Positions 23,742-36,608 of a stretch of 64,000 bases of DNA are shown here, in pieces. Position 1 is the stretch's first letter; every line of letters begins with the position of its first letter. The position numbers were made by a program, and so were the translations under genes. The notes under the pieces are model-generated. The model did not search any database. It was not told where the DNA came from and saw only the letters and a list, made by a program, of their open reading frames with translations. Source of the stretch: Brienomyrus brachyistius (Eukaryota; Chordata; Actinopteri; Osteoglossiformes; Mormyridae); the NCBI RefSeq assembly GCF_023856365.1, contig NC_064548.1:16413642-16477641 (forward strand), written 5' to 3'.

Positions 23742-25897
23742 ATTCCAGAGCCTGGTCAGCATGGTAGGGACATATTGCATGGAGCCACAAAAGCTGGCAA
23801 ACCAGCTTCTATCAGTGTGTTTACAATTATATTTCAGCAAGCAGTGCCACACACGTAAGGTTAATTACAGCAAAAATTGCATCCAGCATGGGCCACTCAG
23901 TCAGCTGCATTGAGCCTGAGAATATCCACCGTATATTTTAAATGAGAATGACGTCAGGCATGTAAAACTTGCAGTTACTTACCTGCGGTTGTGCCTCCTG
24001 CCAAACTTCCACCAACCTTTTTCAACAATCTCTTATTTTAGTCTTTATTTATGTTATATTTCTATTACTAATTGAAAATGTCTGACAAAAATAATTTTCC
24101 ACTATACCGTTTTACATCCTTGGATTGAGCATCCAGGCTTTTTTTTTATCGAAAATATTAAGCTGATTTGTGTCTATTGATTAACCGTAGCCCTCCCAGT
24201 GGCGCCGCAGTGCAAAACTCGATCAGTATGTTGCGATTGTAGAGAAACGACCCCTGCACCAGCCCCCCTCTTGGCTGCTGATGGAAAAATAAGAAAACTA
24301 TTAGACAGGCAGGCGAACAATGGGCTCCCACAGAGGCCTTCTGACCGGCGCTCCGTTCCCGGGGAAATGGGGGGCAGCAGCAGCAGCATGTCCACATTAT
24401 TCCGTCCCCCTCAGCGCCCATGACCGGGCCCAGCCCCCCCTCCGCCTCCTGGGCCTCTAAGTGCAGGGCAAGGGAACAAATGACATTTCCAAAGTTTTGA
24501 CCTTTGTTTTTACATTGACTGAGGCGAACAAACACTGAGGATCTGAAAGATAAACGGCTAGAGCGAACTCGGGCTCTTCATACGTCTCTCCCACCAACCC
24601 CCTGGTCCTCCCCATCAGGAGCTGGCAGGTTCAGCTTCAGGAAAGGTGAATCGGTGACCCGGCTCACTCCCGTTTGCTTTGCCAGTCTCAACACACGTTG
24701 TTATTAATATTATTATAATTGTTGGGCTCCTTAAAGTGAACGGTTTGCTTTTCACTCTACAGCCCCTCCTGTTTGTCGAATATGTTCTCTTTCTGCCCTT
24801 AAAATGATTCACTCAGCAACAGATCTATTACGAATGTGAAACAGAAGTAATATCATTCAGTAATAGGGAACTATTTGAAAGGGAATGTTTACGTCAGTGT
24901 AGCACTGTTATAGTGACCAAACATCAGCAGGAGTGATTGCCGTGGTGCCTTTCTGTGTTATTCTGTCCCTCATCCAAAGCCAGTGCAACAACCTGCAAAA
25001 TGAAGGACATTAAATTACACAGTAGAGTTTTTTATGTTTGATAGCTTCAGAATCAAACTTACAGACTGTCAGTCACAAGGCGACCATGACCTGTATAGAC
25101 AAAAATTCCCCCTAATTGGACCATCCTACCCACAATTCCATGTTTTTGGCCCAACAACGCCTGAGTCTGACAGGCAGCACACGATAAGACAGAGGTAACC
25201 ATCGGTGTTGGGGCTGCTGACTAGACAAGTTGTTCTCGAATGACTTGTGCACAACCGAGGATGCAGATGCAGAGAGCTAGAGGAACGAGGAACCGGCCAC
25301 AGAGGTAAGGAAAGGGTTCTGAAATGCAAAAGCAAGGGAACCAGAAGAGCATTACAAAGCGGCAAATAAAATCCTAGCAAATAGAACCACAGAGTAACAG
25401 ATCAGACACCAGTACAAAGATACGAAGCTGCAGGCAAAATTCTTATTTGAACAGCCCTGCAAACCCAGAAAGAGCAGATATACGAGCACTCAGAAGCTGA
25501 CATGGCCGATCCCCAGGCAGAGCTGCTTCCTCCTCCTGGTTCAGAGCAGGGTCACATGGACCGTGCATAATGCCATCATCACCTAAGGAACGGTGTAGGC
25601 ACAACATGTAATAATACGGGCTGCTGCTAATTCAAACTCTATGGTTTGAATCTAGTTTTGACAAGAAAGTCTAATATCTAATTCTAAAATCGTAATGGTG
25701 TATGTGAACATACAGTACACACATGCTGTGAGACTCACTACGGTCAGGATGGTGCCTCTGTGGCAAGGAACATGGAATAGGGATTTTATTGGGTCAGGTG
25801 AGGGGGGGGGGGTAACACATCGGGGGAGAGGAATGAATGCAAAGGACAGTCATTTCAGCAAGAGTGGATGGGGAAAGTAAGAGAGAGAAGATACTGG
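23742..25897. other. Intergenic DNA with a GC-rich, possibly regulatory block
   Basis: No supported gene. At 24180-24545 the sequence is GC-rich and then contains CATTTCCAAAG, TGACCTTTGTTTTT (a Sox-type CTTTGTT next to a nuclear-receptor-like half-site) and CGAACAAACA. It could be an enhancer, but conservation data are needed. The rest is unremarkable apart from a G run at about 25801-25811. Confidence 0.4.
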
Positions 25898-25905
25898 CAT
25901 CTGTC

Positions 25906-26064
25906 CAGAGGCGGACATTTCAGGTCCAGAAATTAAAAATCCAAACCAGGATTTTGTTTCAACCAACCAGTTGAGTATAAAGACTCACAGTGACAGAGAG
26001 CTCAACTGGTTGGTCGAAACAAAGTCTGTATTTTTACTTTCTGGACCTGAAATGTTCGCCTCTG
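25906..26064. mobile_element. hAT-type hairpin MITE, family A copy 1
   Basis: 159 bp made almost entirely of two inverted arms. The left arm runs from CAGAGGCGGACATTTCAGG and the right arm is its near-complement, ending GTTCGCCTCTG. The 8-bp target duplication CATCTGTC is perfect (25898-25905 and 26065-26072). CAGAGG termini and the 8-bp duplication place it with hAT elements. Confidence 0.92.
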
Positions 26065-26072
26065 CATCTGTC

Positions 26073-27114
26073 ATATCAGCTGGGGCGCAAGAAGAGACCA
26101 GAGCGAACGGTAATGAATGAAGGCAGTGAATAAATAAAAAGGGCAGCAACCTGAAGTCACGCCGCCCCAAGACCTCCAGTTCCTGCCCCTTCTTCCATGC
26201 ATGCACATTAAACATAATGTATAGCAAATGCTCCGCAACACATTAGCCCACCCTTTCTCTGTTATATTTGCATAAAATGGCTCATTTCCATATTTGATTA
26301 CATTAGACTACAGTCATCTTCTGCTGAGTACAGGTGCAGAGACAATGAAATGCAGTTTGCATCTAAGCAGGTGCAAATAAAATATATACAAATACAATAA
26401 ATTATGACCACGGTGGGGACTGCGATGGCAAAAGTTGTTGACCAAGGAGGGGGGTTAACAATAGTAAAAGCATTATTTTTTGTAGGACACACCCCCATGG
26501 CCCCAGCAGTGTCAAAAGTCATGAGTATTATGTTTAAATGTTTTCCAAATAGCACACAACCTGTCCAGCTGTCGGAGTGACAATGCAGGCAACAGCACAG
26601 CATGAAAGGCTCCAAACCTGATTTTCTCTAGGCATAAAAATATGAATCCCAACTTTTTCATCTGTCTCTTAAGATTACGTCCCGAGGCCAGCTCCAGCTG
26701 CCCCCCCAGACCTGAAGTCAGGGCTGTCAGCTGGAAAATGTATCGCTCTCTGGCACCTGGGAGATAAAAGCAGAAGCAGGGGGGCCGCGGCACTGCTGGG
26801 GTGGGGGCAGGAGGGGGGCGGGTACTACTTCACTCATCTCACCCTGACCCGCAGGAGCCTTCGTGGGTGTGTGGGAACGCGCTCCATGAAGGCAAAGGAC
26901 AGAAAATAGGCTTAGAGGTGGCAGTCTGAACAAGTGACCAGTGAAGACTGTCAGCACAGCAGAGCAGCTGAGTTTGAACTGACATAATTCCAAGACCGTC
27001 TCCACCAAGCCCCCCCCACACTCATTACACCACTCACCCAATAACGACAGGGTGAAGAGGAAAAGTGAGGCGCAAAGAGAAGCAGTGGCATGTTCCGCGG
27101 CCGGAAAGAGTGAA
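26073..27114. other. Intergenic DNA with LINE-like 3' fragment
   Basis: About 26318-26400 resembles the 3' UTR of an L2/Rex-type LINE often seen in fish ('gacaatgaaatgcagtttgcatctaa' type wording). Nothing coding is supported; open frames on the minus strand here are compositional. Confidence 0.4.
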
Positions 27115-27316
27115 TGGAGGAGTCCTCTGTATTGTTTTAAGGTTCCCCTGTAATAGGAGGAGTCCTCTATATTGTTTTAAGGTTCCCCTGTGGTAGGAGG
27201 AGTCCTCTGTATTGTTTTGAGGTTCCGCTGTGGTAAGAGGAGTCCTCTGTATTGTTTTAAGGTTCCCCTGTGGTAGGAGGAGTCCTCTGTATTGTTTTGA
27301 GGTTCCGCTGTGGTAG
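27115..27316. repeat. 40-bp minisatellite, five copies
   Basis: Five consecutive 40-bp units, each starting near AGGAGGAGTCCTCTGT. Units 3 and 5 share two changes (TTTTGAGGTTCCGCTG instead of TTTTAAGGTTCCCCTG), while units 2 and 4 share the other form. This alternation indicates an 80-bp higher-order duplication. Confidence 0.95.
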
Positions 27317-27424
27317 GACGAGTCCATCGCGCCCCAGCCCATCAATCACTTTGTCCTGCAGGGAGGGGCTCAGAGGGCAGTGAAGAATTAGGACCGTTTT
27401 GCCATTTTGACAGAAGGATATTTT

Positions 27425-27560
27425 CTCCTTCAAGTTGGTTTTATTGTCATTTCAAGCATACACATAGTATATAGAGAAATGAAATAACGTTCCTCCAGGA
27501 CCATGGGGCAACACAGAGCAGGACAAAGACAGAGCAACATCATAAGTGCAGAGCAACAGA
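27425..27560 (-). mobile_element. LINE (L2/Rex-like) 3'-end fragment
   Basis: On the plus strand it reads TTTTATTGTCATTTCAAGCA, the complement of the GAAATGACAATAAAA tail typical of L2/Rex-type fish LINEs. It continues with GAAATGAAATAACGTTCCTCC. Only the 3' part is present and no coding sequence is visible. Confidence 0.55.
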
Positions 27561-27721
27561 CGCCTGTTTTTCGAAAATTGAACAATCATTAGGTAATTAG
27601 TAACAAAGAATATTCTTTATGAGAGTGATTAAAAGAAATATGAGATATTTTTATCAATACAGAACACTCTAACTGGGCATTACTCTGAATTGTAAACATT
27701 TTACAACTTTAAATTAATAGT

Positions 27722-27962
27722 CATACTTTATTGATCTCCATTGGGAAATTATCTTATCATTTATCTAATCTTGCTTTCCTTGAGACACACATACAATTTA
27801 GCGTGAGTTTTATAGCGCAGAGCTGGGTCCTACCCCCCAGGAGTGACTAGGGGAGAATGGCTTTGCTCAGGGGCCCCACAGTGGCATCAGTCATGGTATT
27901 TAAACTGACAACCTTCTGATCACAGGGATAGAGTCCAAACTCACTGAGCCACACACCGCCCC
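27722..27962 (-). mobile_element. SINE family 2, near full length with LINE-type tail
   Basis: On the minus strand a tRNA-like head (GGCGGTGTGTGGCTCAGTGA, box A; GTTTAAATACC, degenerate box B) leads into a body and an AATTTCCCA...AATAAAGTA tail. That tail resembles L2-type LINE 3' ends, which suggests a SINE that borrowed a LINE tail for mobilisation. Confidence 0.65.
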
Positions 27963-30900
27963 CCGCTGGACATTACAGGGGTCAACACATGTTTCCTAAC
28001 TAATAAGCTCAGACATTAAATCTTATATAAACGACACTGGCATCGAGTTGTTGATAGTGTGAACTGGCCAGACTCTGAAACAGTAATCTGTAAGATTTAT
28101 GGGAATTAGCAAGGCATGTGCATTAATCAGACTGTCACCTGGAATGACACCGGACTGTCTGACCCCGCCGTCCCCTAGAAAGCCACCGCGGTGAATGAGA
28201 TGAGCTCATAAATAGCGAAAGCCCAGACGTCCATTTCAGACTTTCATTACGGAGGGAAAAGGGGAACGATCAACAATCTTACATCTGATAGACGATAATC
28301 AGCCCCGGCAGCCGGATCCCTTCGGCTGAGATTCATTTAGTACCTTTTAACCTTAAGGCTCCCCCATCCTTGGCATTCAGTCTGACAGGCAGCTGGGCTC
28401 TAGGAGAGGGTCCCTAATGGCAGCCCCCAGCAGGGAGGAGACGCGCCAAGCAAAAGGCTGCGCCATAATGCCATCCACACAAGAATATGTAGAGAGGAGC
28501 ATTGATCATCAGAGCCGACCGACTGCTGTGAAACCGAAGGATGTCATTGTCCCTCGCCGTCTGGCCGGGGGGAAAAAGCGTACCTCTCCTCTTCCTCTCT
28601 CATCCTCACAACCCGATTGATTGGGCTTTATGTCTGACCTCTCTGATTCCTGGGCTCATACCCTGTTCCACCTCGACCCCCTGTGCTGGATCTCGACCCC
28701 GGTGGGCCGCTGCAGAACCTCCCCCCCGGGGACTCGGGTCAGGGCTGCAGGAACGCACGGCCAACTACGGGATTCACGCCATGGACCTTGCATGAAGCTC
28801 TGGACCGATCTAAAGTGCAGTGAGGACCCCAAGTACCTGCCGAATTAGACGAGCCTGAATGACCTGCTATAGGATTGTACTGCGTCAGAGCAGAGTACAA
28901 ATGCATTACAATATTTGCTATTAGGAAGTGTGAAAGTCATAAGCTGGCATCAAGCTGATAAGAGATAAATGAAGAGGTTGTTAAATGTGACAAACACTGT
29001 TAATAAGGCAGCTGACTTTGGTTCTCAAGAGTAACGCCCCTGCGGGTTTTATAGAATACATTTTAATTACCAGCTGACTGACAGCTGAAATTTTCGGTTG
29101 AGTTACTTCCCTTCCAAATAATTACTTAAGCAAATGAGTAATTTAGAGCAGCGGTAAAGCTGAAAAAAAGACCCAGGCAGTATAATCTAGATTCTAGAAA
29201 GTGTTATCTTGAGTGGGACACATGTAAACATCAGTTGGCTCCATGATGGAATGAGCTGAAGCCGAAGGTTGCAGCTTTACGTAGCGCTAGGGTTAGAGAT
29301 TAACCAATTAACATTTCACTTTGCTCAGGTGCTTAGTATTCTTCAAGACAAATTACATTTATCTAAAGTATATATCCAGATTTCACGTGACTGATTTTTA
29401 ATGACCGAACATAACATTCAGTTTCTGGCATAGTATGGCATTAACGTTGCACGCTGTGCTGTTTTGCCATCTCTCAGAAGACGAGGCACTCTCTAATCCC
29501 ACCGTCAGCCAGCCTATGGGACGCCAGTAGACACACCAGGCCTGCCATGTAGCAACACTGCCCCCTTTGGAATTCCTCAGCTGCCAGTTCGGGAACGCTC
29601 CGATGCTCTTCGGGCTCTGGGAGGCAGCCAGTCTAACTCTCTGTAGCAATTTTTTCAGACGATAAGAAGACAGTGCGTAGCTAAAATCTTTATTGATGGA
29701 GTTCCTGCTATTAGTTCAGAGAACAAATGGTCTTTTAAACTGATTTATGTCTTTTGAACGTTGCTGTATGCTGTAGATTTTGATTTCAATCAGAAAAATC
29801 AGTCACGCCAGTGTTTGTGGGCATCTTGGTTCCCATTCCCAGTGAAATCCTGCTGCCTCTCTTGCAGTCTGACTCTAATGAACATCTTGCAACAGCTAAG
29901 CCCAACCGAGGAGTGCAGCTCCAGAGGCTGAGCTTAGCCTGTTCATTCCAATGCATATCCATTAGCATAATAAATATTCCAAAGAGTATTAATCATTTAC
30001 TGTTAGCATGTTTCCAAAAATGTCTGGAAAATCACAGAAATATTCTAAAGTCTCCAAGAATAAATGCAAAACTGTATAACATGGTTGAAAACCATTTTGA
30101 CACCTTGAACACCTACAACAGGTGATAATAAATGTCAAATTAAAAGTGTAGTTTTCTACGAGCAGTGACTTTGGTCTGCATAAATCAAATTAATAAGCAA
30201 CATAAATAAGACTTTTGTACTTTGGCTCCAGTTCACAAGCTGTTAGTTGGCAAAGAAAGTGTGCATTTACCTGTCATGTGAGGTCCTCTGAACCTGAACA
30301 GGCCTGCAGGACTCTTTCTAACATTCATGCGTTTCTCAGTATGTTCTTTTCCTTAACAAGAATGAGGTCTACAGATTTTAAATTCCATGTTTCCTCGTTT
30401 CATTCTTGATGTTCTGGAATCTTCTTTTGAGGTTTATGATTGATGTGAAAAAACGATGGGGTGCCTTTACAGACGGATTACAGACGTGTCGCACTCAAGT
30501 GCCCTTTCCAAGGCGTCCCAAACGAGGTCCCTTTGCATTAGCAGAAGAGGGTGACTCGTGGAATTCTCTGATTGATCAACCCACATGACCTTAATCCACC
30601 CTCTTTTGATTCAGCAAAACTTTATGGTTGAAAGATTCAGTGTTCTTGTCTGCCTCTAATTGCCTGGTAACATGCTTTTGACATTGAAGGTACTTTTCCC
30701 ACCCTTTGGGCTTGAACTGTTGTATTAAGACGATGTTGCTTTTCATTTTATTGTCACTGATTCCTCATTTTCCCAGTACTTCTACATTTGCAATGGCAGC
30801 ATTTCTGCTTCTGACATACAATTTTCTTTTAGGACTATAACTTCTTGCGGATCCAAACCGTGCTTCTCTTCTAATACCTTCCCCTAGGCCAATGTTGGAT

Positions 30901-32235
30901 GTTCAGATTCCATTGTCATTCGTGCGCTGATCATACTCAAGCTCTTTCTTCCTTTATTATAAACAGCTTAAAGATCTGCCCCTGCTGTTTAATAGAGTTC
31001 TAATCTAGTCATTTACCTCATAAACATGTAAATAAAATTGTATAAAAAAATATAATTTCAATAACCTTTTTGTAAGTACCTGTAATTTACAAGACCTTGT
31101 TTTGACACCCACATTGCACCTGTAGCTTCAGGACTGCAGAACCCAGTAAACCTTGCATAAGATAATCAGATGTAGAAAAAAGGATGGATGGATGCATGCA
31201 TGCATGCATTGTCACCCTGAGCAAAGAAACATTTGGTGGACTAATGGAATATTTAGAGTAGCCTATGTCTTTTCTTCAGCACCTCCGTCAGAGATTATCA
31301 GATGGATCTGGAATTAATATATATTTAATTAACATGTTAATTAACTTATCGTATAAAAGTCACATAAACTATATTTATCAATGGTTATGTGCTCTTCAGT
31401 TCCACAAAGTCGGACTTTCTGTAGATGGAACATAACATGAGTGCCAGGGATTCTCAGGTTTAATGAGTCTGCTACTTGAATTGATTTAAAAATGGCATGA
31501 TATCACCATGTCACCCGGGGGGTCTGGTTTTCTGGTGTCACGTATCATACCTGCTTCCCAGTAACCCTGCCCACTTGACAGAATTGACAGTTACATCTCT
31601 GCCCCGGTGGACACACAGTGTTCTGAACTTCAGGTCAGAACATTACGGTGTGTGTGTGTGGCTTCCAGTTAATCTTCTAGCATCCTGTTCCATGTAGTTC
31701 CTGTTAGTTTTATGAGATTCAGCTAGCAGTTGTGTCCATTGAGAGTCTTTTGCTGGCTAACTCCCATTTCATCATCTCACCGTTTCTAAAGTAACGATTT
31801 TGACTTTGCGTTTTGCTCAAATATTGTGAAATAGTACAAACAGGTGATAAGCTAGTCTTCCACTGAGAGGTTGCAAGGTTCATGACCTTCAAAACAGTAA
31901 ATAATAGTAGCTAATGCAGAGTATCTAACTGATGGTCACTTCATATTTACTTATCTTTTTTTTAAGTTCTAGCATATGACTCTGGTGATATGTCATTTGA
32001 AACAACCTATTCTTTCATTTTGACTGTGTAGTTGTTATCCTGTTTTGCATATAATTAATTCTTTTTAATTTAGCTGTTGAGGTGGACCCTAGAACTCCGG
32101 TGTCAGTCTAGTACATTTATTTTCACTTGACGCTTTACTTTCCTGTTAGTCCTCGCAACTGCAACTTTGTATTTGACATTGGACTGAATTGACGTTGTTC
32201 CCAGCAGCCTTGTTATAAGGTGGTTTCTGATTGGT
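27963..32235. other. Intergenic DNA, candidate regulatory block, nothing coding
   Basis: At 28120-28340 a complex, GC-balanced block includes CTCATAAATAGC, GATAGACGATAATCAGCC and TTCATTTAG words. It looks more like conserved non-coding DNA than like repeat. The rest (28.4-32.2 kb) has no supported gene. A (GGAT)(GCAT)n stub lies at about 31182-31209. Confidence 0.4.
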
Positions 32236-32341
32236 TATTGTGCTGGACTGGCATCCCATTGGAGCATAGGACCTTGGCTATGGCGTAGACAAGGGCACCG
32301 TCTGCCCCCATGAATTGGATAAGAGGTTAGAAAATGAATGA
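32236..32341 (+). mobile_element. Old SINE 3'-end fragment
   Basis: Contains 'GTGCTGGACTGGCATCCCAT', then 'GGATAAGAGGTTAGAAAATGAATGAAT', a decayed version of the body and tail order of SINE family 1 (GATGGGCTGGC... GGATAAGCGGTTTGGAAAATGG...). No target duplication remains. Confidence 0.5.
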
Positions 32342-32502
32342 ATCTTTTCATCATTTCAAAGTCAAAAGCTGAAGGAGCTTTTGAGTCAATGTTTTATTAA
32401 AATATTATATTTGGACCCAGTTACATGAAGTATAAAGACACAGGCAGCAGGTGACTAACATTCTCAATTTTTAAACACAGGATGACAGTTTAGTGTGAGA
32501 GC

Positions 32503-32529
32503 CCCCCTCCCCCCCTCCCCCCCTCCCCG
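32503..32529. repeat. C-rich CCCCCCT tandem
   Basis: Repeated C6-7T blocks. The complementary strand has at least three G-runs of six or more and could form a G-quadruplex. Confidence 0.85.
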
Positions 32530-33230
32530 GTGGCTGTGCCTCATACAGGTTAGAAGTAGCACACTTGCGTTGCAGACCCTGATGCAATGTACGTCTGGTC
32601 CTTGTTTGGTGACCCTGTGACAATCAGGGAGAGTTTATTCCCTGTACCACCTTACGGAATGTCTTAGAAATTGTGCACAGCAACACCATCAACAAAGTTC
32701 TATTACAGTAGATTAGGTAAAGACTGCAAATCAAATAGCCTGGGCTTTTATAAAAGCAAGCCTTCAGAGTCCTTGTTATTAATGTATGAGGCTACTTGAG
32801 ATCTCTGAAGAAAAAGAAAAGAATCTAGAGCTGTATTTTAGAAGCCTTTCTGGTGACATTCAGTAGATGTAGCCCTTTGTCTTGATTTTAGTAAAAAATG
32901 GAGATATATCTCCTGAAGTTTTCACCTGCTTGTTTTGCCTCTCTGACTCAGGTACAGGGCTCACCTTGTTCTGCTATTCCAGTCTGCCTGCTGTCTGTGA
33001 CTGGGCCGAGACATTAGGCCGGTAAGCCTATCCTGGAGCTGGACACAAACTCAGGATCACGTTCCAAATTGACGACACTGTTTACAAGCCCCGGCTCAGG
33101 CAGTCTCATGTTCACCTGTTTCCGATTGACCAGATAATCTCATTCGCGGAGAACCGTCTGGAAAACTGAGCCACAGGTCTCCTGTTGCTGCCCAAACGTT
33201 AATATTTGTGTTGGGTGTTAGCTGAAACCG

Positions 33231-33256
33231 CTCTCTCTCTCTCTCTCTCTCTCTCG

Positions 33257-33322
<66 letters not shown>
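33231..33322. repeat. (CT)n microsatellite
   Basis: About 92 bases of CT dinucleotides with a few TTT or CG interruptions, making a long polypyrimidine tract. Confidence 0.97.
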
Positions 33323-34961
33323 GTCACAAACGCACGCTTTTAATTTTTGTATTTGGCTCTCATTTTACTGTAATTAACTATCCATAACATCACCAAATTC
33401 AAAAATAGTGATAACAAACGGGCAATGACAAAAACACTTTGAGCTTTTAGTTATTTTACAAACAAGTTTTGCAATAAAAATTTGGCCTATTTTAATGATG
33501 AGATATTGTTGTATGCATATTTGTTTGGCCTGTGAAATGATTGGTTTGCTTTTAAGTAAAATGAAAATTACAAACACCATTAAAACAGCAGTATAAAAAC
33601 ATTTCCCCCCCCCTTTGAATTCCTTTGAGCGAAACCTTAGAAAATGGGGGCTCAAAATAAATTAGTAACAATGATAATTAGCAGTATGTAATATGTGCAT
33701 TGCACTGCCATGAAAAGGTCAGAGAGTAATTTATTTCCAACATTTAGCTAGCATTGTAAACTGGAAGAACCCTACTGATATTTAATTTTGATTTGACATT
33801 GCAGGAAAATGAACTAATCAGAAACCAAATGTCCCTCGCTGTCTTTTATCAGGCTTGTTGGTGTTAATTAGTATTATACCTGGTAGAAACTAGAGGACAC
33901 TGGTGTGACAAAAACCAGCTTAATTTATTTTTAATTACTTGCTGTGCGTCAACACTGATGGTCCTAATGCTCAGTCTTTTTAATACTGCTGCATAATTCT
34001 CGTCCTGAAAATCCACCATTAATTGAATGCAATGAGTATCTGATCGTGGATAAAAAGTAATCTTATAATGAGCCTTCAAAAGCACATGGTCAGCAGCGTA
34101 ACTTAAAGTTTGGCAGCAGATCCTTCACAGGACGTGGCACAGAAACAAACGAGCAGGTAAATTTTCCTTTCTGTGTTTTGTAATCTAGATGAAATTCTAT
34201 AAGGGTGGGACCCAAGTACAGTAGCAAGCTGTCTCTGAAAGGGGGCCCCGAGCTTCATCGCGGCGACCCACTTCATGACGCTCCACACCAGTGAGGAGGT
34301 TAAGTCATAAGGAAAGGGCGTGGGGGTATTAGTTCACCCATATAAAAAGACCTTAATCTGCCGGTATTGTTCATCTAATCTCCCTCACCCATCAAGGCTT
34401 AGCGAGTGTTTCTTTTCTTAGCGGCCAACATTTTGGAGCGAGGCAACTTTCATCTCGGATCGAGTGACATAGAAGGAGCACTTTTGCCCGTAAGTTGCCG
34501 TGCCACTAGGGCCCCCGGGACACTATTCTTCCCCACTGAGGACACAATCTCACATCCCGCTATTACCAACCGCACCCTTCTGCCCAGGATCAAGCTGCCT
34601 GCAATCCAGAAAGTTCAACAAAATTATCAGTAACACAGGGACATCTGTGAGGGTATTCGAATGCCAAATGGTGCATTCCGCTATGTGCCTGGCTTCAACT
34701 CGCTAGCAAAGACGCTCGGTGGGTACATTTGTGTATTACATATTCAGCAGATGACATTGTCCAAACCTACATACGAATGAGGTAAATAGCATATTGCGAA
34801 CGCAGGAGATACACAAGACCTTCAAGCAAAGTAAGAACATAGATTATTCAAGGACTTAAGGTGCAACATAATAACATTCAGGGTAAAATAAGGAGGCATC
34901 AGGGTAGCACTGTGGTCTCACGCCACCATGATGTGGAGTCTTAATTCTGCTTTTTGAAAGC
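33323..34961. other. Intergenic DNA, nothing coding
   Basis: No supported gene. At 34719-34860 the wording 'TATTCAGCAGATGACATTGTCCAAACCTACATACGAATGAG' resembles the common fish non-autonomous repeat with 'tttagcagacgcttttatccaaagcgac', so a degenerate copy is likely. Confidence 0.4.
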
Positions 34962-35230
34962 AGCTCTGGAAAAAAACTAAGACACCACAGCAACGTTTTT
35001 GCTTGCGCTCGCTTCTCAGGTGTGTGTCTGTAAATTTGTTTTGCAAACTGCAGCCTGGTTCTTCTCAGTTTCTCATTAACGACGGGCTTCTTCCTTGCTT
35101 TATGAGATATCAGTCCTGCTTCTAGAGGCCTGTTATGTCCCTTGTCCCAGCAGTGCACTTCACACCTGCACAATCATTTTGAAGGTCACTTGATGTCATC
35201 CTCCGATTCATGCAAAACTGTCAGATAAGT
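34962..35230 (-). pseudogene. Tc1-like transposase fragment
   Basis: The minus-strand frame at about 34990-35130 reads LEAGLISHKARKKPVVNEKL and then RRTRLQFAKQ. This matches the DNA-binding/linker part of Tc1 transposases (AGL..ar.KP.l.......RL.fAk). The plus-strand start, AGCTCTGGAAAAAAACTAAGACACCAC, resembles the terminal sequence of fish Tc1 elements. The catalytic DDE domain is not present in readable form, so this is a decayed remnant. Confidence 0.65.
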
Positions 35231-35384
35231 TAACGGTCGTCTCTGCCCTTATAAAGTCGCCTTTGCCCTTTACCTGGCAGGTTTCTGGTTGTTCCAGGCG
35301 TCTCCTGCCTCACTTTATTCTTGTGTCCTGCTGCCTCAGAAACTCTGAACCTGGAAACAACCTGCTACTCAGTGTAGTGGAGTT

Positions 35385-35575
35385 TGCGTGCTCTACCTAT
35401 GTTTCTTTCTGCAGTCTAAAGATACGCAGTTAGCTGAATTAGCATCTCTAAAGTGGCCTGAAGCCGTCTTGCCCTGTATTGACCTGGTATCCCATCCTGC
35501 CTTGTTGCTGCCTGTGATAGAATTGAGATCCTGTATTAGGTAAACAGTTGGAAGATGGTTGGATGGATCAGATCA
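35385..35575 (+). mobile_element. Old SINE copy, diverged
   Basis: The order 'GTGGAGTTTGCGTGCTCT', 'CAGTCTAAAGATACGCAG', 'TGAATTAGCATCTCTAAAGTG', 'CCTGGTATCCCATCCTG' and 'GGAAGATGGTTGGATGG' parallels the body of SINE family 1 but with many changes, so it is an old insertion or a related family. Confidence 0.6.
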
Positions 35576-36340
35576 TTAGGAAAGCGGTGGTTGTTGTTGT
35601 AGGAGCTTGTTTCTTCTTCACTATACATGAGGTCTTGCTCTCCAACTGTCAGGTAGAGCATTAAGAAGCAGAAGTATACTCATGTCTCAATTCCTTCATT
35701 TTTTTCCAAGACAAGTCTGTTGTGTAATTCTTATGGTATTTATTTTAGAGATCAGAGATCTACCTGCAGTGTTGATGGCAGTTCTTGGCTAATTTTACCA
35801 GTATGCATGCAGTAATTTTTCTGAGATAACATTCTGCTGCTCAAATCGAGAGTGCTTTCAAGTCACGCGTAATCTTGTAAACACACAGGCCTCCTGCTGT
35901 GAATGGTTAATGGAGAATCTATTTTAAATCAATTCTTAATTGTCAACGCCGTTCTTGATTAATCACTTAGCGCAGGCTAACACTCACTTAATTGATATGT
36001 GAGTTTAAGGGCCGGTTCCTGCTTCACACATGCACAGCACTCGCACATCCACACTGTGTATGTGGACATGAAAACGTTCATAGTTCTCAGTTCTCCGGTC
36101 AAGCTGCCGTCTTTGCACATGTGCACAGCATGTTGTAGAAGAAACGCACTGTCCACATGCAAACGTTACATGCATTCCGACATGGATATCAAGAAAGAAG
36201 ATCTTGCACATGTGCAGTGCGTCTGCACTGTCCAGCTGAAGAATGAGAAATGATATTTATCATTGGCTAAGACCATTGGCAACACAGGGTACCCAAGGCT
36301 GGGGTACACCCTGGATGGCTTACCAGCCCACCACAGGCTG
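35576..36340. other. Intergenic DNA, nothing recognised
   Basis: No supported gene. Overlapping open frames at 35977-36253 on both strands lack any recognisable domain. Confidence 0.45.
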
Positions 36341-36348
<8 letters not shown>

Positions 36349-36405
<57 letters not shown>

Positions 36406-36412
36406 ACACACA
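36349..36412. repeat. (CA)n microsatellite
   Basis: About 31 CA units with two single-base interruptions near the right end. Confidence 0.96.
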
Positions 36413-36431
36413 AACACGTTTGCACTCATAT

Positions 36432-36592
36432 CTTTGTGGGGACTCTCCACTCATTTCTATTGGAAAAACTCTAATCCCAACAATGAAAACCTTTTCATTC
36501 ATAGATCTTTATGGGGACCTGAAAAAATGGCCCCCACAATGGTTAAAGACCAGGTTTTATTGCATTGTGGGGGACATTTGGTCCCCACAAAG
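36432..36592. mobile_element. MITE-like element with 12-bp inverted termini
   Basis: Starts CTTTGTGGGGAC and ends with its exact complement, GTCCCCACAAAG. Internal GTGGGG/CCCCAC words repeat in both directions. The 161-bp unit is flanked on both sides by (CA)n arrays. No transposase is present. The target duplication is unclear. Confidence 0.65.
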
Positions 36593-36607
36593 TAATACAA
36601 ACCTAAT

Positions 36608-36608
<1 letters not shown>

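Noticed and set aside
24158..24535. 125-codon - strand frame and its + strand shadow
   Set aside because: Caused by GC-rich composition; no domain recognised.
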